Assembly (NCBI RefSeq): GCF_051401765.1
Contig: NC_135069.1
Span: forward strand, 11,882,501 to 11,946,500
Reading direction: 5' to 3'
DNA: 64,000 bases
Source of the DNA: Calliopsis andreniformis
Lineage: Eukaryota > Arthropoda > Insecta > Hymenoptera > Andrenidae
In this document: one piece after another, positions 57,293 to 64,000 of the stretch
How the letters are laid out: each line of letters begins with the position of its first letter
Numbering within the stretch: position 1 is the stretch's first letter
Translations under genes and position numbers: made by a program
The notes under the pieces: generated by a model
Told to the model about the DNA's origin: nothing
Databases searched by the model: none
What the model saw: only the letters and a program-made list of their open reading frames with translations

Positions 57293-59931
57293 TCAATTGT
57301 TAGTTGTAGTAGAGTGTATACTACTACAGCAAAACAAAGGGAACTGGATTTTAATTTTATAAGGAATTAGATCACTTGCTGTTGGATTAGTGGCGTTAAC
57401 TAAAGGATTATTATGTGAGGAAGTGTCATAGCTCGAATTGTATTTTATTAAAAGTTTCATAACTCTAGGAAGTTTAGCCTTTTGATGTAATTTAGTAATG
57501 GAAAAATCTTTGGGTAAGCCAAATATAAATTTAAGAGCTTTATTTTGCAAAATTTGAAGAGAATTGATATTAGAGTATGCAGCTGCACCCCAAATCTGTG
57601 AGCCATACAACAGAGTTGGTCTAATGCATTGCGTATAAATACTAATACGAAGCTCCTGTTTTAGATTGGAAGTACTTCTAAGAAGTTTTGAGGCTGCACC
57701 TATTGCTTTATTAGCTTTATTGAATCTATCTGTAACTGCAGGTTTCCAGGTTAGTTTATAATCAAATATTATACCTAGATATGACACTGTCTTGCTCCAG
57801 GGAATTGAGGTCCCTAGTAATGATAGTGGAGGAGGAGTTTGTATTTTTACCTTTCTTGTAAAATATATAGCCTATGTTTTATTGGGGTTTATAGTAAGTT
57901 TCCATTCTGAAAAATATTGCTGCAATTTTAGGAGGGCATTTTGTAGTCTGGATTGCAGGAGAGAAAGGCTCCATGAAGCAGAGATAATTGCAGTATCGTC
58001 GGCATATAATGCTAATGAGGTATTATTGGGATTAGGGATATCAGAAATGTAAATGGAGAAGAGAAGAGGGCCAAGAATTGAGCCTTGAGGAACACCAGCA
58101 TGTATTGATAAGGTAGAGGATTTACCGGATCCAATTTGCACAAAGAATTCCCTATTTTTAAGATAACTGCTTAAAAGGTGAATTATCCAGTTAGGGAAAC
58201 CAAGTCGAATGAATTTAACTAGGAGACCATCGTGCCATACGGAGTCAAAAGCTTTTTCAAGACTCTAATAAGTTGATGTATAGATGAGTGGTTGGATCTG
58301 AAACCGAATTGAAAATGAGGGATAATATTGTTTATGTCTGTGTGTGTAAGAATTACTTTTGCAATAATCTTTTCAAATATTTTTGAAAGAATAGGTAGAA
58401 GACTAATTGGGCGATAGTTTGTTGTTTTAGTTTTGTCTTTTCCTGGCTTAGGGATGGGAATAACTTTAGTAGTTTTCCAACATAAAAGGAAATAGTTAAG
58501 TTGAATTGAAGCTCGAAATAAATAATAGATTTGTATGTGGATTTTACCAGATGCTTTTTTAAGGACTTCTGGAGCAATGCCATCAATACCTACAGCCTTT
58601 TTAGAATTCAAGGTAGAGATTATTTCCTTAATTATTGTTGGTGTTAAAAATTTGCTTATTCCATCTGGTAGGGAGTGAGAGATAGGATTGGAATCAAAAA
58701 AGGATGATAATTGTTCTTGTATAATGTTTTCAATACTGGAGGGAATGGAGACTGCTATATTGTGAGTGTTTTGAAATTGCTTGGCCAGAGCATTTGCCTT
58801 ATTAATTTCTGTGTCATATAGTAAACCAGAGGAATCCTGTAGTTGTGGGATAATTGTCTTGGTTTTAGTAATCTTTTTGTAAATGGGCCAGAATGTATGA
58901 TCCTGCTTGGAAGCATTTCTGATTTGGCCTTGAATTTCTGAAGCTTTTAAAGAAATAATTTTTTTATTTAATTTTGTTGCTAGGGATTTATAAAATACTT
59001 TATAGACCGGATTACCAGTGCGGTACCACGAACGTCTGGCAGAGTTGCGGAGTGCTTTTATAGTTTTAAATTCGTTATCAGGTGTGTAGTCTAATGTGGA
59101 AACATGAACTGGTGTTGAAGCTTTCTTTTTGCAATTACCAAGAAATTATCCGAGCTTCCTAATTGAGCTATCGATTTCGATTGTAGAGTTGTAGGAGGAG
59201 GTGATAGTGAAGCAGTTTGTTAAGCTTTTAAATTTATCCCAGTCGGTTATACTGGCGCAGGTAACTTGGGGTAATTTCTGATTGTGATTTTGATTTAGAT
59301 TTAGAGTAACTGGTTTGTGGTTAGAGCTGAGGTCGTCTATTGTGGTACAAGAAAATCGAAATTGAGAGTTAGTAATGAAGATGTCTATGGTAGACGGGGT
59401 GCAGTTTGGAGTGAAGAATGTTTGAGTAGGAGGAAACATTAGGTTATAGGGGGCACTATTCGAATGAGTTTTAAGAGTGCCTCCGTTGTAGTTACAAGAT
59501 GGATTGTTCCAAGAAGGGTGTTTAGCATTGAGATCAGCTCCAAGTATAAATGGTATACGAAAGGAGGTTAATGTATCTAGAAACGTATGGGTTAGTCTGA
59601 CTGAAGGTGGACAATAAGCTGATATGAAGATTAGGTTAGGATTTCTTAGTTTAATTGCAACAGCTTCAATCATACCGGTGTTGTTTAACGGATATGGAGT
59701 GTAAGAAAGATTTTTGTGTATAAGGATACAAACTCCCCCATAACTTGAATTATCTGGACGATTGGCTCGTATGATAGAGTAGTCTTTTATGAATAATGAA
59801 GAGCTAGGGGTTAGCCATGTTTCTTGTATAGCTGCTATGGAGATTTTATGTTGGTGTAAGAAAAACTCTAATTCTTGTTTTTTGGGAATAATGGAGCATG
59901 CGTTTCATGTCATGAAATTATGTGCATAATT
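57293..59931 (-). pseudogene. Jockey-clade ORF2 (endonuclease and reverse transcriptase), broken
   Basis: The APE endonuclease is read from NACSIIPKKQELEFFLHQHK, AIQETWL, RIPFILGADLNAKHPSW and TIDIFIT to DDLSSNHKPV. The RT follows with KAVGIDGIAPEVLK, NYRPISLLPILSKIFEKII, FQFGFRSNHS, GVPQGSILGPLLFSIY and an intact YADD (SLALYADDTAII), then SYLGIIFDYKLTWKPA and TLLYGSQIWG. Stops or frame changes occur near 59146, about 58260, 58219 and 57872, so no single product is possible. It ends at 57293. Confidence 0.82.
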
Positions 59932-59938
59932 AGCGGAA

Positions 59939-61319
59939 TTAGTCATCGATTAAGTGAGCAAATTCTTGAATAACAAGGAGTTTTTCCATGTTGTTTTGAC
60001 AAGAAGCAAGCTTTTGCGTTAAGGAAATAATCATAGAGGTCATTTTTTTTATATCAATGACCTTTTTGAGATTTGAAACAGCATTAGTTAAGTTTTTGAG
60101 ATCATCCATAATTGATAGCGGTGAGTCGTGTGTTGTTAGAGATTGAGGTTTATCACTCATAAGAGCCTTGGCATATGATATATGATGTGTTGGTTTACTA
60201 ACTGAACTAGGTGTATTTATAGTGTTAAATTTAACTAGGGGGGATGTGGTGGGAGAGTGAATCTGAGAATCAAGTGGATGAGCATGCAAATTCCTAGTAT
60301 GATTAGTGCTCTGAGGAGAATTGACTACTGTCTTATTGAGTGATAGATTCGATTTCTTTTTTTCTAGAAATTTTATAGGAACGAGACAGCCTGAATAGTT
60401 GGCAGTGTGTGTACCCCCACAGTTAGCGCACCTGGGCGGTAACTCTGGTGACTTACTGCAAGAGTGAGTAGGGTGAGCGTCTCCACATTTTACACATTTT
60501 TCCAATCTGTTGCAGTTGGCGGATGCGTGTCCACATGACTGGCATCTTTCTGATACATTGAGTGTATCTTTTGGTATTGTTAAATTTCTCCCAATAAACC
60601 TGAAGATAAAAGAGGTGATTGACTTTGGTGACTTGAGTAAAGGTGACAATTGGAAGGAATGAGATCTTATAAATTGAAAACTTGGAAGATGACTTCCCCT
60701 TAACCTGCATACAGCTAAGGGGATTTAGGCCTACAGAATTGAGCTCATCAATTATCTCGCTGTAGTCTAATGAAGGGAGTCCTTTTAAAATAACGGATAG
60801 AGGTTTTTCCGATCTAAGGGAGTACGTGTGGAATTGCAGTCCTCTGTCAATAAGGGTGTGTTTAAAGTCTTTGTAGTCCTGAACTTCATTAAAGTTCAGT
60901 CTAACCTGATCACCAAGAAATTTCAGTTTGAATTTGTCGCCTATGCTGTTTTTTAGCTGTTTCGCCAGGGAAATGACGTTATGAGCACCAGCATCGATAA
61001 AAAGCGGAGGTAGCCTTTCTAGAGGTAAAGGGTTTTGCGTACCCGTTGTGGGTGAAGCAACGACTTTGAAAATTGCTTGATTTCCAGATTTACTAGATTT
61101 TACCTCACTAACCTGATTTCTGAAGAATTCAGAATTTAAGAAGTCGAACCTATTTTTGACCGGGATATTGGATTGGACTTCGAAATCCATGGGATTTCCC
61201 TTGATGCCTAACGTAGGGTCCTCGGATTTTCCCTTCTTGGAGGTGCCACTCGATGAAGGCGTAGCAAGAGGACCGTTATTCGAGCCGCATGGTGTGTTGG
61301 TTCCAGATCTCTTGGGCAT
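59939..61319 (-). pseudogene. Jockey-clade ORF1 (Gag-like, zinc knuckles), frameshifted
   Basis: The start at 61319 (MPKRSGTNTPCGSNNG) follows a leader. A Pro/Ser-rich N-terminus leads to an RRM-like/PRE_C2HC region (KPLSVILKGLPSLDYSEIID). A frameshift near 60650 moves the rest to another frame, which carries three consecutive knuckles: CQSCGHASANC, CVKCGDAHPTHSC and CANCGGTHTANYSGC. It ends at 59939. These bind RNA in this family. Confidence 0.8.
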
Positions 61320-61738
61320 GGCGAAGATGGGAGATAATGAGTTATTAAGGTTAATGCTACGGTGGCATTTAACCCTCTTGTATATAACAAAGTTGGAGTT
61401 TGGTGCGCATGAAATGCGCGGCCTGATATTTTCTTTGGGTACAAGCCCTATATTAGTGACATGCACAGACGTGTATAAACAAAGTAGCAAGCACTTCCAC
61501 AACCGTAGCCAAGGTATAACCAGCAATCACGGCGCTGATGCTAAAAGTGCACAGAGCACCGTAAACTTCGGCGACCGTACTAGTCGATTACTCACTGTGA
61601 TCCACGCGATGAACGATCGATGTACACACGAACACGATCAGATAAAGAATGATCAGAGAATGAATAATTCTGCCGAGAGAAATTGACGAGCCACGACACC
61701 CGCTGAATGATGACTCCGACTGACTTCGCGCCCTCACA

Positions 61739-61966
61739 TCATCCTTTGACCTCCACGGCGTACTGTGGAGGTAGAGCACCCAAGATATACCCGAATTTGG
61801 TATTTTCTAAGGTCACTCCAGATGCTTCGAAGCTGCGTGCCGACATCCCGAACCACATCTCCGGATCGGAAGGGCAGAATTCGGGAATCCGAACCGCTAC
61901 GCGATCCACCGAAGGTGCTCCAACGACAAGAGAATCGTTAGTCACCTGACCTGTAGCCATCTTCAC
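61739..61966 (-). pseudogene. Truncated gag of the CsRn1-like element
   Basis: 75 codons from MKMATGQVTND through VRIPEFCPSDPEMWFGMSAR to ENTKFGYILGALPPQYAVEV match the N-terminal Gag region of CsRn1-clade elements. There the VxxPxFxPxDPxxWFxxxE pattern and LPPxYAxEV are typical. The frame ends where the sequence jumps into LTR sequence (from 61743 leftward), marking the internal deletion. Confidence 0.75.
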
Positions 61967-62075
61967 TCACAGTTCTTATATATACTACACTGAGTCACTA
62001 TAAAATAAAAAATCTACGCGGATAACACTATTCAGTTTCTACAGTTGCAACGTCCACCACAATCAACAGTCACCG

Positions 62076-62093
62076 ATCACGTCGGGGTCACCA
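62076..62093 (-). promoter_or_regulatory. Primer binding site complementary to tRNA-Trp 3' end
   Basis: Five bases inside the 5' LTR, the - strand reads TGGTGACCCCGACGTGAT. The + strand equivalent ATCACGTCGGGGTCACCA is the 3' end of animal tRNA-Trp including CCA. Use of tRNA-Trp as primer is a known hallmark of the CsRn1/Kabuki clade. Confidence 0.85.
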
Positions 62094-62098
62094 ATAAT

Positions 62099-62559
62099 TG
62101 AGGTGGTTAATCAAGAGACACATAAATGTGGTTAACTAAAAATTGGTTTATTATCACGATGAAGTGTAAACTACAGCAGTTTGACTCCGACTGACTTCGC
62201 GCCCTCACATCATCTTTTCTTATACCTTACAAACTAGAGATAGTAACAGGAAGAGAGACGGATGGAAAGAGGGCTGGAAAACGAAGAAGAAAACGGACAG
62301 AACAGAGAGAAAAGTGAAGAAAGTAAAAAGGGGAAAATTGTCCTGAGCCTCGCGCAGATCTGGCCAGCAGATGTGACTGACGATGACCAGACCCGTGTCA
62401 ATCCTTGGGACAGGATGTAGAAAGAATAGGCAGGAAATTGTAAAGCATTAGAAGAAAAGGTTAAGAACAGCGAAAGTCGAAGAGAAAGTCAGAACAGAAA
62501 ACGGAAAGGGAAATTGAGAGAAAATGACAAGGCCGTGGTGACAGTGCCGAACTGCCACA
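62099..62559 (-). repeat. 5' LTR of the CsRn1-like element (461 bp)
   Basis: TG...CA termini on the - strand. The terminal 97 bp (62099-62195) are repeated at 56985-57081. AAGT duplication adjoins at 62560-62563. Confidence 0.85.
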
Positions 62560-62563
62560 AAGT

Positions 62564-63745
62564 TATTAATGGAAAAAAGAAGAAAGAATGGAGAACCACT
62601 GTTTATATCTTCAGCGTTTGATGAATCACGAGTTTTACATCAGCAGTTCTTGGGAATGCGCGTTTCAGCGATATGCTCGGGTGCATTCAACTTTTGATTG
62701 CGTTTGGTCGACCTGATTTTTATGTGCGCACGTTTTAATTTGTGCAAATGTTTTGCAAACTTATGTCCCTTATTATTTACTAATATTGTATTATTCTGAC
62801 CTGTAATACTATGGATAGTGTATGGCCCTTCGTAATGCGGGTGGAGTTTTGTTATTCGCGGTTCCTTCAGTACATAGACGAGTTCGTTCGGTTGGAAGGC
62901 CACTTGATTGCAAGTTGTGTCGTAGTTTAATTTTAAACGCAATTTGCTAGAATCTAAATTCTGTTGCGTTGACAATCTGATTTTATCTAATCTTTGTACC
63001 AGATCCTGAACGTAGGCTGGGTAAGTAAGGAGTTCATCTTGAGACATTGGCGTAAATGGATCCCGTGCTAGTTGACCAAAAACTACTTCATAGGGAGTAA
63101 ATTTCGTAGCCTCATGCACAGATGTGTCGTAAGAATACGTTGCAAACTGTAATAGTATATCCCAGTCTCCGTATTTTTCCAGGTAATGCTTTAAATATTC
63201 GGATAGATGTGACTTCTCTCGATGCGATCCATTACTCTGTGGATGATACCCAGGCATAGTTACGTGATTTATCCGAAAAACTCTCGCAATTCCTTGTATG
63301 ACGTTGTTTATAAAAGATTTTCCTCAATTCGTAAGTATTGCTCGTGGAGCTCCGAAAATTGCTATGAAGTATCGTGATAAAGCGTCGGCTACAGTAATTG
63401 CCTTGATATCGGGTAACGGGTTTGCCATACAACATTTAGATAATTGGCATTGTATGGTGAGAATGTGTTTGTTTCCTCTAGGAGTTTCCGGGAGAGGCCC
63501 TATTGTGTCTAAAGCAATTTTGTCAAAGGGTTTCGCCGGAGTATCCGTGATTAGCATAGGTTCACGGGTTTTTATGCGAACCAATTTTTGTTCTTGACAA
63601 CTGCGGCAATTTCTGATGAAGTCTTCGATATCCCGATGCATTCGGGGCCAGTCGAAGAAATTACGAATACGGCGATAGGTTTTTGTTACACCCTTATGTC
63701 CGCCTATTAAGGGCCTAGGATCAGATATGTCAGGGCGGTGACATT
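62564..63745 (-). pseudogene. Ty3/Gypsy integrase region of the errantivirus-like pol, truncated
   Basis: On the - strand the zinc-binding part (HKGVTKTYRRIR, then CRSCQEQK) starts near 63735. The core has ALDTIGPLPETPRGN with the first catalytic Asp. The second position reads LTN, where LTD is expected, immediately followed by an in-frame TGA (63324-63326). The frame resumes with MPGYHPQSNGSHREKSH carrying the Glu, and a C-terminal GPY/F-like EPRITKLHPHYEGPYTIHSI domain, ending at 62640. RT, RNase H, protease and gag are absent. The substitution and the stop indicate an inactive copy. Confidence 0.85.
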
Positions 63746-63759
63746 ACTGACAAAATTAG

Positions 63760-64000
63760 GCAAAAACAGAAGTTTACGCGCTGACACCTTACGTCCTTAT
63801 ATTGAAAGATTTTGAGATGGAAAAGGACTCATTCGATAGAGGAAGGTTCAATCTAGCCCGCGCTGGTCATTATTTAATCAGATTCTGCTGATGTTCAGTA
63901 ATATGAGTGTTCAAAGTAAAGCAAAAATCGACAAATTCACAGCCATGAAATCTAAGCATTTTTAGCTAATTTAGAGATTGTTCTGAGCGAAATCATGACC
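63760..64000. repeat. Family C repeat, second copy, truncating the pol region
   Basis: AATCAGATTCTGCTGATGTT, TTCACAGCCATG and GAGCGAAATCATGA align with the reverse complement of 10060-10380. The join near 63745-63765 marks where retroviral pol sequence stops, so either the repeat inserted with a deletion or a rearrangement placed it there. It runs off the window edge. Confidence 0.65.

Larger units (their letters stand above)
57068..61724 (-). mobile_element. Jockey-clade LINE with 14-bp target duplications
   Basis: TGACTCCGACTGAC at 57068-57081 recurs at 61711-61724. The LINE (57082-61710, 4.6 kb) reads on the - strand: 5' UTR of about 390 bp, ORF1, ORF2 and a 3' UTR of about 210 bp. It splits the remnant 3' LTR of the CsRn1-like element. 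Near-complete length is suggested by ORF1 with an upstream leader. There is no poly(A) at the 3' end, which is unusual for Jockey-type elements. Confidence 0.9.
56981..62563 (-). mobile_element. CsRn1/Kabuki-like Ty3/Gypsy deletion derivative, TSD AAGT
   Basis: The termini TGTGGCAGTTCGG (- strand, 62559) and ACCACCTCA (56985) are flanked by AAGT on both sides. A 461-bp 5' LTR (62559-62099) is followed by a primer site and a gag start. The rest of gag, all of pol and most of the 3' LTR are missing. The remnant 3' LTR is 61743-61711 plus 57081-56985, split by a Jockey LINE. The two LTR copies differ at three of the first 97 compared positions. Confidence 0.85.
50690..63745 (-). mobile_element. 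Env-bearing Ty3/Gypsy (errantivirus-like) element, 5' part lost, with three nested insertions
   Basis: In - orientation the order is integrase (about 63745-62640), env (56913-54963) and 3' LTR (about 54640-50690), as expected for the 3' half of an env-carrying Gypsy element. The LTR matches the solo LTR at 19728-20499. Insertions are the CsRn1-like element between pol and env, a Jockey LINE inside that, and an R1-clade LINE inside the LTR. Gag, protease, RT and the 5' LTR are absent because a family C repeat replaces them right of about 63760. Multiple stops show a dead copy. Confidence 0.85.

Noticed and set aside
1..64000. CRISPR arrays, bacterial operons or rRNA genes
   Set aside because: No regularly spaced identical repeats, no ribosome binding site-led gene strings and no conserved rRNA segments were seen. 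The sequence is eukaryotic.

Overview
This is AT-rich, intron-bearing animal DNA, almost certainly from an insect and possibly from a hymenopteran. That placement is an inference from the gene architecture and the mix of transposons, because no marker sequence fixes the species. Only two host genes are visible. On the + strand, 24894-40503 carries the last nine coding exons of a CPEB1/Orb-type cytoplasmic polyadenylation element binding protein. All its splice junctions are in phase, and it encodes a Ser/His-rich disordered region, two RRMs and a ZZ-type zinc finger. Its 5' exons were not found. On the - strand, 45141-44140 carries a complete four-exon PEX11-gamma-type peroxisomal membrane protein of about 230 aa, convergent with orb.

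Almost everything else is transposon-derived. From 1 to 24.9 kb there are fold-back (hairpin) elements, TTAA-flanked piggyBac-like MITEs, tRNA-derived SINEs, a mariner-type relic, a PHD-like finger exon from a dead transposase, a candidate LTR at 14.5 kb and a well-bounded solo LTR (19728-20499, target duplication CTCT) lying in the loop of a long inverted repeat. The orb introns carry a 2.8-kb composite fold-back (26.3-29.1 kb), a near-perfect 1.08-kb palindrome (29983-31065), a Tigger/pogo copy that has lost its first catalytic region (32305-34355) and a mariner-type DDE relic (37.6-38.1 kb).

From 46.6 to 49.7 kb lies a head-to-head pair of P-element/THAP9-like copies. The left copy keeps the THAP domain, the coiled coil and the C-terminal region but has lost the catalytic core. 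This is the same general layout as Drosophila KP-type repressor derivatives.

From 50.7 to 63.7 kb is a nest of four retroelements. The oldest is an env-bearing Ty3/Gypsy (errantivirus-like) element on the - strand, with integrase, env and 3' LTR; its 5' half is replaced by another repeat. A 5'-truncated R1-clade LINE with a poly(A) tail and 13-bp target duplications sits in its LTR. A CsRn1/Kabuki-like LTR element with a tRNA-Trp primer binding site and AAGT duplications sits between pol and env. A Jockey-clade LINE with 14-bp duplications sits in the remnant 3' LTR of that second element. Every element carries inactivating lesions, so the locus reads as a layered fossil record rather than a set of active transposons.
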